Assembly: GCA_002393555.1 (NCBI GenBank) | Contig: DGSP01000045.1 | Span: 1-22,296 of the forward strand | Reading direction: 5' to 3' | DNA length: 22,296 bases | Origin: Prevotellaceae bacterium UBA4359 | Lineage (GTDB): Bacteria; Bacteroidota; Bacteroidia; Bacteroidales; Bacteroidaceae | In this document: positions 15,451-21,869 of the stretch, piece after piece | Position numbering within the stretch: position 1 is the stretch's first letter | Layout of the letters: each line of letters starts with the position of its first letter | Notes under the pieces: model-generated | Database searches by the model: none | Told to the model about the DNA's origin: nothing | The model's input: only the letters and a program-made list of their open reading frames with translations | Position numbers and translations under genes: made by a program

Positions 15451-15475
15451 CCAGCCCACGCGCTGAGCGTTTTTT
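15451..15475 (+). repeat. 19-base REP-like word, copy 3, with T run (abuts rubrerythrin stop)
   Basis: TAA is followed without a gap by CCAGCCCACGCGCTGAGCG and TTTTTT. The placement is the same as at the rnhB stop. The short stem plus T6 could act as a weak terminator, reducing read-through into the rubredoxin gene. Confidence 0.8.
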
Positions 15476-15498
15476 CACAACTAAATTTCGCAACAACT

Positions 15499-15657
15499 AT
15501 GGCAAAGTACGTATGTGACACTTGCGGCTGGGAGTATGACCCAGAAGTAGGCTATCCAGAAGGCGGCATCGCCCCCGGCACAGCATTTGAAGACCTCCCC
15601 GAAGACTTTGAATGCCCACTCTGTGGAGTAGGAAAAGACCAATTCTCGGAGGCATAA
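15499..15657 (+). CDS. Rubredoxin
   Basis: 52-residue electron carrier with a single Fe(Cys)4 centre: C6-x2-C9-G and C39-x2-C42-G, the aromatic W11 and Y13, and the family GYPEGGIAPGTAFEDLPEDFECPLCGVGK run. The length is typical. It starts at the ATG at 15499 (MAKYVCDTCGWEYDP). Placed between reverse rubrerythrin and dus, it probably passes electrons to the former. Certain by motif. Confidence 0.95.
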   Translation: MAKYVCDTCGWEYDPEVGYPEGGIAPGTAFEDLPEDFECPLCGVGKDQFSEA

Positions 15658-15672
15658 AGATTAAATAATCAA

Positions 15673-16746
15673 GTGAAAATCAGAGACATCAACCTTGGTA
15701 ATGAGCCTGTTCTGTTGGCGCCCATGGAGGACGTGACAGACCAGGCTTTTCGCCTTTTGTGCAAAGAGTTCGGAGCCAGCATGGTCTATTCCGAATTTGT
15801 CAGCGCTGATGCCCTCATCCGCAACGTGAACCGCTCACTGGCCAAGATTCGCGTCGATGACCGCGAACGGCCCGTGGCCATCCAAATCTATGGCCGCGAC
15901 GTGGAGAGCATGGTCGAAGCCGCCCGCATAGTGGAGAGCGAGGCCCACCCCGACCTGCTCGACATCAACTTCGGCTGCCCCGTCAAGAAGGTGGCAGGCA
16001 AAGGAGCCGGCGCCGGCATGCTGCGCACCCCAGAGTTGATGCTTGACATTGCCCGCGAGGTGGTCAAAGCCGTCAAGATTCCCGTCACCGTGAAGACTCG
16101 TCTCGGCTGGGACGTGCCTTCACTCTACGACATGCCAGCCGAATGGCTTCCTGTGCAGGAAGGTAAGCCTTTTATCCTCGAACTTGCCGAACGGCTTCAA
16201 GACTGCGGCATCGAGGCACTCACCATCCACGGACGCACACGCTCCCAGATGTATCAGGGCGAGGCCGACTGGACCCTCATCGGCGAGGTGAAGCACAACC
16301 CACGCATCCACATCCCCATCATCGGCAACGGCGACATCTGCACCGCCGAAGAAGCGAGACAAGCCTTCGACCGCTACGGAGTCGATGCCGTCATGATAGG
16401 CCGTGCCACCTTCGGCCAGCCCTGGCTCTTCAAAGACGTGCGCACTTATCTCGACACAGGCCACCACGACGACACCATGAACCTCGACTGGAAGTTCGCC
16501 GTGCTGAAACGGCAGGTGCAGCAGAGTGTGGCCTACTCGCTCAATGCCGACAACGCCCTGAAGGAACGCAAGCGCACCGAACTCGGCGGCATCATCCACG
16601 TGCGCCGCCATCTGGCCAACAGCCCCCTCTTCAAGGGCATCCCCGACTTCCGACAGACCCGCATCCGCATCCTCCAAGCCACCACCCAAGAGGAACTCTT
16701 TGCCCTGCTCGACGAGGCAAAGGAGAAGATTGAAAGAAACAATTAA
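15673..16746 (+). CDS. dusB: tRNA-dihydrouridine synthase (DusB type)
   Basis: FMN enzyme that reduces uridine to dihydrouridine in tRNA D-loops. TIM-barrel N-terminus with LAPMEDVTD (15-23), catalytic C102 in FGCPVKKV, K141 in VKTRLGWD, H186 in IHGRTRSQMY, and a helical C-terminal domain. The start is GTG at 15673: an in-frame TAA lies just upstream and the first ATG would cut off the FMN-binding N-terminus. At 357 residues it is long. Between GWD and ILELAERL (about 148-167) there are roughly 15-18 more residues than in related Bacteroidetes enzymes as I recall them, and that DNA contains a small palindrome. The stop codon lies in a heptamer repeat. It follows rubredoxin by 15 bases. Confidence 0.92.
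   Translation: MKIRDINLGNEPVLLAPMEDVTDQAFRLLCKEFGASMVYSEFVSADALIRNVNRSLAKIRVDDRERPVAIQIYGRDVESMVEAARIVESEAHPDLLDINFGCPVKKVAGKGAGAGMLRTPELMLDIAREVVKAVKIPVTVKTRLGWDVPSLYDMPAEWLPVQEGKPFILELAERLQDCGIEALTIHGRTRSQMYQGEADWTLIGEVKHNPRIHIPIIGNGDICTAEEARQAFDRYGVDAVMIGRATFGQPWLFKDVRTYLDTGHHDDTMNLDWKFAVLKRQVQQSVAYSLNADNALKERKRTELGGIIHVRRHLANSPLFKGIPDFRQTRIRILQATTQEELFALLDEAKEKIERNN
16145..16169. repeat. Small palindrome within the dus insertion
   Basis: CTTCCTG (16147-16153) and CAGGAAG (16156-16162) are exact inverted copies around TG, with GGCTT...AAGCC outside. It lies in the segment that codes for the extra residues of the Dus protein. Whether it is a mobile element is uncertain. Confidence 0.4.
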
Positions 16747-16790
16747 CAATTCATTGTCCTCCGAATCATGGAGATTGTTAATTGTTAATT
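16738..16790. repeat. Fold-back heptamer element (AATTAAC type)
   Basis: AACAATTAACAAT (16738-16750) and ATTGTTAATTGTT (16774-16786) are a perfect 13-base inverted repeat made of 7-base units, around a core CTCC-7 bases-GGAG (16759-16773). It supplies the stop codon of dus on the plus strand and that of the AraC fragment on the minus strand. Confidence 0.8.
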
Positions 16791-16958
16791 GAAACTGCTT
16801 TGTCTGAACTGCTGAGGCGACAGGCCCACATAACGATGGAAGTAGGTGCCGAAGTGCGACTGATTGGCAAAGTTGAGCCGAGCGGCAATCTGCTTGATGC
16901 CGAGACGGTTGTCGCGTAGCAGAAGTTTTCCCCTCTTCGACAGGATTTTTTCAGTCAT
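16785..16958 (-). pseudogene. C-terminal fragment of an AraC-family regulator
   Basis: A 57-codon frame whose product (from LLLRDNRLGIKQIAARLNF to HRYVGLSPQQFR) is the second helix-turn-helix half of an AraC/XylS DNA-binding domain. The sensor domain and the first helix-turn-helix are missing; upstream there is only the promoter region of the SDR gene. An ATG at 16958 happens to open it, but half a DNA-binding domain is unlikely to work, so it is called a remnant. It probably was a regulator divergent from the SDR gene. Confidence 0.75.
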
Positions 16959-16995
16959 TTCACACTAAAAACTGAAGTTTTTTGAGCAAAGAGGC

Positions 16996-17025
16996 TTGCA
17001 ACTCAAGGTTTTTATGTAAATTTGC
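16996..17025 (+). promoter_or_regulatory. SDR gene promoter
   Basis: TAAATTTGC (17017-17025) matches the -7 consensus; TTG at 16996-16998 is 18 bases upstream, slightly close. The leader to the ATG at 17128 is about 95 bases. Confidence 0.6.
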
Positions 17026-17127
17026 AAGACAAATGAGCCTACGCCCCCAACGTCTCTACAGGCTCATCTGACAACCTCAAAAAACTGATCAACCCAAATA
17101 CTAATCAACTAAACAACTAAAATCATT

Positions 17128-17937
17128 ATGGCTGATTTATCTATGTTTTCTCTCGAAGGTAAGAACGCCTGGATTACAGGTGCTTCTTACGGCATCGGCT
17201 TCAACATTGCCAAGGCTTTTGTGAAGGCTGGTGTGAAGAACATCGTGTTCAACGACATCAACGAGGCTGCCCTGCAGCGCGGTCTCGACAACTACAAGGA
17301 GGCTGGCATCACCAACGTGAAGGGCTACGTGCGCGACGTGACCGACGAGAAGGGTGTGAAGGCTCTCGTTGAGACCATCCATAAGGAAGTGGGCCAGATT
17401 GACATCCTGGTGAACAACGCCGGCATCATCAAGCGCATCCCCATGCACGAGATGGCTCGTGCCGAGTTCCAGCAGGTCATCGACATCGACCTCGTGGCTC
17501 CTTTCATCTGCGCCAGTGCCGTGCTGCCCGAGATGATGGAGCGCAAGGAGGGCAAGATTATCAACATCTGCTCGATGATGAGCGAGTTGGGCCGTGAGAC
17601 TGTGTCGGCATACGCTGCCGCCAAGGGCGGTCTGAAGATGCTCACCCGCAACATCTGCTCAGAGTATGGCGAGTACAACATCCAGTGCAACGGCATCGGC
17701 CCCGGCTACATCGCCACTCCTCAGACGGCTCCGCTGCGCGAGCGTCAGCCCGACGGCTCTCGCCATCCGTTCGACTCTTTCATCTGCGCCAAGACTCCTG
17801 CCGGACGCTGGCTCGACCCATCCGAACTCGGCGGCCCTGCTGTCTTCCTCGCCTCTCACGCCTCCGATGCCGTGAACGGCCATATCCTCTATGTGGATGG
17901 CGGCATCCTGGCCTACATTGGCAAGCAGCCGAAATAA
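17128..17937 (+). CDS. kduD: Short-chain dehydrogenase, KduD / gluconate 5-dehydrogenase type
   Basis: NAD(P)-dependent oxidoreductase of 269 residues with all classical SDR marks: TGASYGIG (17-24) for cofactor binding, NNAG (96-99), S149, Y162 and K166 as the catalytic set, and PGYIATPQT after it. The sequence (FSLEGKNAWITGASYGIG) is of the Bacteroidales type annotated either as gluconate 5-dehydrogenase or as 2-dehydro-3-deoxy-D-gluconate 5-dehydrogenase (KduD). The pectinesterase in the window makes a uronate role attractive, but the two activities cannot be separated by sequence alone. Codons are of the highly-expressed type. The usual partner kduI is absent. Confidence 0.85.
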   Translation: MADLSMFSLEGKNAWITGASYGIGFNIAKAFVKAGVKNIVFNDINEAALQRGLDNYKEAGITNVKGYVRDVTDEKGVKALVETIHKEVGQIDILVNNAGIIKRIPMHEMARAEFQQVIDIDLVAPFICASAVLPEMMERKEGKIINICSMMSELGRETVSAYAAAKGGLKMLTRNICSEYGEYNIQCNGIGPGYIATPQTAPLRERQPDGSRHPFDSFICAKTPAGRWLDPSELGGPAVFLASHASDAVNGHILYVDGGILAYIGKQPK

Positions 17938-17952
17938 GGTCTTTGTATCAAC

Positions 17953-18001
17953 AAAAAACGGGAAAATCCGAAGTGCTACTTCAGATTTCCCCGTTTTTTT
18001 T
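17953..18001 (+). terminator. Terminator of the SDR gene
   Basis: AAAAAACGGG (17953-17962) pairs with CCCGTTTTTT (about 17990-17999) through an interrupted stem capped by GAAGT-GCT-ACTTC, then T8. The cap GAAGTGCTACTTC (17970-17982) is repeated as its exact reverse complement at 18002-18014, right after the T run, so a competing structure is possible. Confidence 0.8.
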
Positions 18002-18072
18002 GAAGTAGCACTTCAGATTTTCTTACTTTTTCTGTTATATCGAACTCCCATTTTTGAAGATTGTGATTATTC

Positions 18073-18233
18073 TTAAACCCGAATCGGTCATTAGGCCACT
18101 TCGTGGCTCTGTCGTAAAACAAATTTGAATAATTATCATAATTTCACCCACTAATTTCTATAATTATGATAATTTGTGGATAAAATTATTTTAATTATGG
18201 TAATTTGTTTCTTAATGACCCATTTGGGTTTAA
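18073..18233. mobile_element. 161-base MITE-like element with inverted ends and 31-base-spaced words
   Basis: The ends (18073-18094 and 18212-18233) are 22-base inverted repeats matching at 19 positions, starting TTAAACCC. Inside are a hairpin GCCAC-TTC-GTGGC (18095-18107) and three 13-base words: AATTATCATAATT at 18131, its reverse complement AATTATGATAATT at 18162 and AATTATGGTAATT at 18193, spaced exactly 31 bases. No coding capacity. It lies between two convergent genes (17937 and 18278). Confidence 0.6.
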
Positions 18234-18277
18234 CTTTTAACTTTTCACTTAAGATTCTTCACTTTTCACTCAAGACT
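18229..18277. repeat. Heptamer array (AACTTTT/CACTTTT type) at the glgP 3' end
   Basis: Seven consecutive 7-base units (AACTTTT, AACTTTT, CACTTAA, GATTCTT, CACTTTT, CACTCAA, GACTTCA) run up to the glgP stop codon. The stop sits in a 17-base odd palindrome (18275-18291). No separate terminator for glgP was found, so this may do the job. Confidence 0.65.
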
Positions 18278-20860
18278 TCAATGATTGAAGTTGGGCAACT
18301 CCAGCCACTTGAGGTAGCAGAAGTCCTGGCGGTGGGGCAGGAGTTTGTGCTTGGGATACATGCGGACGGCACTCTTGTACTGGCCAAACTGCTTGGGGGT
18401 CAGTTCTGCCTCGAAGGTGTAGTGGTTGCCTTCATGTCCTGTCATCTCCAGCGGTTCGACAGAGAAGACGTGCTCTTCGCCGTCGGCATTGACGGAGACG
18501 TTCACCTTTTCCAGTCCGATGGCATCGTTGAGTCCCTGCTCGTCGATGACGTATTTCAGACGGTACTTCTGGCCTGCTTCGCCACCAGTGGCGGGGAAGT
18601 TCCACTCGGCACTCACCACGCTGATGGCATCCCAACGCTCGGCCACGGCCTCCTTCCACAGGGCGAGTTCTTTGGCCAGCCGGTAGTTGTCTTTCGCGAT
18701 TTCCTTGAAGCGTTTGGCCTCCTTCTCGTAGAACTTCGAGTAGTAGTCGTCGAGTTGGCGTTTCATCGTGTAGTGTGGTGCAATCTGGGCGATGGAGTTT
18801 TTGATGACCTTGCACCATCCCGTCGAGATGCCCTGCTCGTTCTTGTCGTAGTAGAGCGGCACAATCTCGTTCTCCAGCAGGCTGTAGATGGTGGCAGCAT
18901 CCAGTTGGTCCTGATAGCCCTGATTCTGGAAGGTGCGCTTCTCGGTGAGAGCCCATCCGGCACCCTCGCGGTAGCCCTCCAGCCACCAGCCGTCCTTCAC
19001 GCTGAGGTTCACCACACCATTCATTTCGGCTTTCTCGCCCGATGTGCCCGAAGCCTCCAGCGGACGTGTCGGCGTGTTCATCCAGATGTCAACACCCGAC
19101 ACAAGGCGGCGGGCCAGCAGATAGTCATAATCCTCGATGAAGACGACTTTGCCCTGGAACTCGTCGCGCTGCGAAATCTCGTAAATCTTCTTGATGAGTC
19201 CCTGTCCAGCACCGTCAGCCGGGTGTGCCTTGCCGGCAAAGAGGAACACGACGGGGCGTTCAGGGTTGTTCACGATGCGGCTCAGACGGTCGAGGTCGGT
19301 GAAGAGCAGATGGGCGCGCTTGTAGGTGGCAAAGCGGCGGCAGAAGCCGATAATCAGAGCGTTGGGGTTGAAATGTTGCTCCAGTTTGGTGATGCGCGAA
19401 GGGTCGTTTTGGTTCTTCAGCCACGTTGCGCGGTATTGCTTCTCGATGTAGAAGACCAGATTCTTCTTCATGAGCAAACGCATCTTCCAGAGTTCTTCGT
19501 CCGGGCAACTGTAGATGCCCTGCCACTTCTTCTCGTTCGACTGGTCGGACATGAACGTCGGGTCGAGATACTTCTCGTAGATGTTCTTGAGCCATCCAGC
19601 AGCCACCCAAGTGGGGAAGTGCACACCATTGGTGACATAGCCCACGTGGTTCTCTTCGGGATAGTAGCCAGCCCAGATGTTGGCAAACATCTTCTGCGAA
19701 ACCTTGCCGTGCAGCATCGACACGCCGTTGACCTCCTGACAGGTGTTGCAGGCAAAAGTACTCATGCAGAACTTCTCCTCCTTGTTGTCGGGGTTGGTGC
19801 GTCCCATGCCGATAAACTCGTCCCATGTGATGCCGAGCCTCCGTGGATAGCCGCCCATGTACTTGCCGAAAAGCCCCTCGTCGAAGTAATCGTGGCCAGC
19901 AGGCACGGGAGTGTGGACCGTATAGAGCGAAGAGGCGCGCACCAGTTCGATAGCCTGGTTGAAGTTCAGTCCCTCCTCCTCAATGTAGTCGCACAAGCGC
20001 TGCAGGTTGCACAAGGCAGCATGCCCCTCGTTGCAGTGGTAGATGTCCTTCTTGATGCCCAACCTCTTGAGCAGCAGTATTCCGCCGATACCGAGCAGAA
20101 TCTCCTGCTTCAGGCGGTTCTCCCAGTCGCCGCCGTAGAGAGCATGCGTGATGGGCTTGTCATACTCCGAGTTCATCTCGTTGTCAGTGTCAAGCAAGTA
20201 GAGTTTCACGCGGCCCACGTTCACCCGCCACACACAGGCATGCACGTGATAGTTGTTGTAAGGCACATCGATGACCAACGGATTGCCATCCTCGTCGAGT
20301 TGACGCTCGATGGGCAGGCTCCCGAAGTTCTGAGCCTCATAGTTGGCAATCTGCTGACCCTCCATCGAGAGGCTCTGCGTGAAATAGCCAAAGCGGTAGA
20401 GGAAGCCCACCGCACACATATCCACATTAGAGTCGGAAGCCTCCTTCACATAGTCGCCCGCCAGCATGCCCAGACCACCGCTGTAAATCTTCAGGGCAGA
20501 GTGCAGTCCATACTCCATGCAGAAATAAGCCACAGAAGGGCGGCTGGAGTCAGGCTTCACGTCCATATACTTGCGGAACTCCGCATAGAGGTCCTTCACA
20601 CGCTTCATCAGAGCCTTGTCCTTCAGAATTTCCTCCTTGCGGGCAAAAGTCAGACGCTCCAGCAGCATCACAGGATTGTGGCGCACTTCATGATAAATCT
20701 CCGCGTCGAGGTCGCGGAACAAGTCGCGCGCCTCCGGACTCCACACCCACCACATGTTGTGGGCAATTTCGTTCAGACACTTCAGTTCGTCGGGCAGAGA
20801 AGCCTTCACAATCAGCATCTTCCACTGCGGAACATTGGCATAATCAGTCTTAATCTTCAT
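18278..20860 (-). CDS. glgP: Alpha-glucan (glycogen/maltodextrin) phosphorylase, GT35
   Basis: PLP-dependent enzyme that releases glucose 1-phosphate from storage glucan. 860 residues, in the size range of the Bacteroidetes/Thermotoga-type phosphorylases. Marks: N-terminal LNEIAHNMWWVWSPEA, PSVAYFCMEYGLHSALKIYSGGLG near 110-135, HCNEGHAA, TVHTPVPAGHD, GFCRRFATYKRAHL, and EASGTSGEKAEMNG with K610 as the PLP-binding lysine. After the catalytic part a ~110-residue beta-rich C-terminus (VSVNADGEEHVFSVEPLEMTG) is typical of this subtype. A weak -7 box lies at 20908-20915. A very long open frame exists on the opposite strand and is a shadow of the codon bias here. Confidence 0.95.
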   Translation of the reverse strand: MKIKTDYANVPQWKMLIVKASLPDELKCLNEIAHNMWWVWSPEARDLFRDLDAEIYHEVRHNPVMLLERLTFARKEEILKDKALMKRVKDLYAEFRKYMDVKPDSSRPSVAYFCMEYGLHSALKIYSGGLGMLAGDYVKEASDSNVDMCAVGFLYRFGYFTQSLSMEGQQIANYEAQNFGSLPIERQLDEDGNPLVIDVPYNNYHVHACVWRVNVGRVKLYLLDTDNEMNSEYDKPITHALYGGDWENRLKQEILLGIGGILLLKRLGIKKDIYHCNEGHAALCNLQRLCDYIEEEGLNFNQAIELVRASSLYTVHTPVPAGHDYFDEGLFGKYMGGYPRRLGITWDEFIGMGRTNPDNKEEKFCMSTFACNTCQEVNGVSMLHGKVSQKMFANIWAGYYPEENHVGYVTNGVHFPTWVAAGWLKNIYEKYLDPTFMSDQSNEKKWQGIYSCPDEELWKMRLLMKKNLVFYIEKQYRATWLKNQNDPSRITKLEQHFNPNALIIGFCRRFATYKRAHLLFTDLDRLSRIVNNPERPVVFLFAGKAHPADGAGQGLIKKIYEISQRDEFQGKVVFIEDYDYLLARRLVSGVDIWMNTPTRPLEASGTSGEKAEMNGVVNLSVKDGWWLEGYREGAGWALTEKRTFQNQGYQDQLDAATIYSLLENEIVPLYYDKNEQGISTGWCKVIKNSIAQIAPHYTMKRQLDDYYSKFYEKEAKRFKEIAKDNYRLAKELALWKEAVAERWDAISVVSAEWNFPATGGEAGQKYRLKYVIDEQGLNDAIGLEKVNVSVNADGEEHVFSVEPLEMTGHEGNHYTFEAELTPKQFGQYKSAVRMYPKHKLLPHRQDFCYLKWLELPNFNH

Positions 20861-20907
20861 AGTTTTTTGGGGGGATTAGTTAATAGGTTATATAAATTCT
20901 CTCTGTG

Positions 20908-20915
20908 CAAAGTAA
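20908..20915 (-). promoter_or_regulatory. Possible glgP -7 box
   Basis: Minus strand TTACTTTG followed by C, one base off TAnnTTTG, about 50 bases upstream of the glgP start. No -33 box seen. Confidence 0.4.
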
Positions 20916-21231
20916 AGAAAAAATTTGGAAACCACCACACTCTCCACCACAAAAAAAAGCCCCTCCCCACATTTTTTCAATCCCAACGGCCAAAAACCCA
21001 CGATTTTAACGAGGGAGGAACTCGTTCCAGAGAGTCAACAACACCCCCGTCGTGTCCCCAATAACACAACAGGGGAGAGAAAGTTCCTCTCAGGATGGAA
21101 ATTCGTGTTTTATTTTAGACATAAATTATCATGAATTAATCACGAATTTTTCATGAATTGAATAGTTGCAATTTTCATCGAACTCACGTCAAATTAGAAT
21201 GATTCGTTTTATTCGTGGTGGAAAATGACAA

Positions 21232-21268
21232 TCTGACCTTCTGACTTTCTGACCTTCTGACCTTTTAA
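21232..21268. repeat. Octamer array (TCTGACCT type)
   Basis: Four exact 8-base steps (TCTGACCT, TCTGACTT, TCTGACCT, TCTGACCT) then TTTAACC. Related units occur inverted at 21388-21411 (GTCAGAAA, GTTAGAAA) and direct at 21555-21586 (TCTAACTT type). Confidence 0.7.
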
Positions 21269-21278
21269 CCAATAAAAA

Positions 21279-21305
21279 TGCATCTTGTCTCTTGAACAAG
21301 ATGCA
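21279..21305 (-). terminator. Orphan terminator-like hairpin on the minus strand
   Basis: TGCATCTTGT (21279-21288) and ACAAGATGCA (21296-21305) are a perfect 10-base stem with a 7-base loop. On the minus strand TTTTTATT follows. No gene is recognised on that strand between here and the HU-like gene. Confidence 0.6.
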
Positions 21306-21387
21306 CCAAATGTCGATAAACACACGGTAGATTATGATTGAGGATTGAAGTCTGCACTTCTTATTACATCCAAAGACCTACTTTTCG

Positions 21388-21411
21388 GTCAGAAAGTTAG
21401 AAAGTTATTTT
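21388..21411. repeat. Inverted octamer units
   Basis: GTCAGAAA, GTTAGAAA, GTTATTTT in 8-base steps, the reverse complement of the units at 21232-21263 and 21555-21586. Together with 21555-21586 it brackets the AT tract. Confidence 0.6.
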
Positions 21412-21459
21412 GTCATTTTTCATGTTGCGTTGGGGGGTAATCAATAGGGGGTAGTAAGT

Positions 21460-21532
21460 AAAATATATATATATTATATATTATTTATTATATATATATT
21501 ATATATTATATACATATTATATATTATATACA
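21460..21532. repeat. AT tract of about 73 bases
   Basis: Almost only A and T, mostly ATTATATATTATATA repeats, with short G runs (GGGGGG, GGGGG) just to the left and a GC-rich CGCACGGGGC to the right. Easily melted DNA, as in a DNA-unwinding element, but such tracts also arise by slippage. Confidence 0.7.
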
Positions 21533-21554
21533 CGCACGGGGCAAAAAATAACAA

Positions 21555-21586
21555 TCTAACCATCTAACTTTCTAACTTTCTAACCT
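21555..21586. repeat. Octamer array (TCTAACTT type)
   Basis: Four 8-base steps (TCTAACCA, TCTAACTT, TCTAACTT, TCTAACCT) to the right of the AT tract, complementary to 21388-21411. Confidence 0.65.
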
Positions 21587-21605
21587 TTTTCGTGATGGTT
21601 GAAAA

Positions 21606-21758
21606 ATGAGCGTCGCACTGACTGACGGATGACTTCCGCACTGATTGACAAATGACTTCCGCACAGACGAACAAATGATGCTCGCACAGACACGTGTGTG
21701 TGCGGAACTCATTTGTGTGTCTGTACGAGGGTCATTCATCGAAGAGTGCGGAAGCGAA
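21606..21758. repeat. Mirrored array of 23-base units
   Basis: Direct units start with ATGA at 21606, 21629, 21652 and 21675, exactly 23 bases apart (consensus start ATGACTTCCGCAC, then GA..GACAA). Inverted units have their ATG at 21712 and 21735 and a partial one at 21758, again 23 apart. The centre near 21685-21705 (CGCACAGACACGTGTGTG) is itself nearly palindromic, so the 150 bases can form a cruciform. It ends about 40 bases before the HU-gene promoter. Confidence 0.75.
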
Positions 21759-21795
21759 AAAAAATTGCTCACGGAGCAAAAAAAAATCGCACTTC

Positions 21796-21830
21796 TATTG
21801 ACAGCCGCATCCCTACGGTAGTAACTTTGC
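21796..21830 (+). promoter_or_regulatory. Promoter of the HU-like gene
   Basis: TATTG (21796-21800), 21-base spacer, TAACTTTGC (21822-21830). The start codon follows about 40 bases later. Confidence 0.75.
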
Positions 21831-21869
21831 ATCGTTTTTCATTGTTTAACCCCTAAAACCTACTTCATC

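Larger units (their letters stand above)
20861..21869. other. One-kilobase repeat-rich region without a recognised gene
   Basis: Reading left to right it holds: the glgP upstream region; overlapping small hairpins around 21008-21026 (AACGAG/CTCGTT and GGAAC/GTTCC); three TCAYGAATT words at 11-base spacing (21129, 21140, 21151); octamer arrays; a minus-strand terminator-like hairpin; a long AT tract; a mirrored 23-base repeat array; a second minus-strand hairpin with T8 (TTGCTC/GAGCAA, about 21765-21790); and the HU-gene promoter. No open frame here looks like a protein. Confidence 0.6.

Noticed and set aside
18175..18183. TGTGGATAA, a perfect match to a DnaA box, as evidence for oriC.
   Set aside because: A single 9-mer match is expected by chance at an appreciable rate in 22 kb on two strands; no cluster of boxes and no dnaA or other origin-linked gene.
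18176..21064. A plus-strand open frame of 962 codons lying antisense to the whole glgP gene.
   Set aside because: The minus strand encodes an unmistakable phosphorylase. The antisense frame has no domain, signal or promoter and follows from the GC-rich third positions and lack of TTA/CTA/TCA codons in glgP.
21606..21758. Possible CRISPR array.
   Set aside because: Units are contiguous 23-mers without spacers and half are inverted.
21572..21832. Minus-strand frame of 86 codons over the 23-base array.
   Set aside because: Runs through the mirrored repeats and a terminator-like hairpin; composition is not protein-like.
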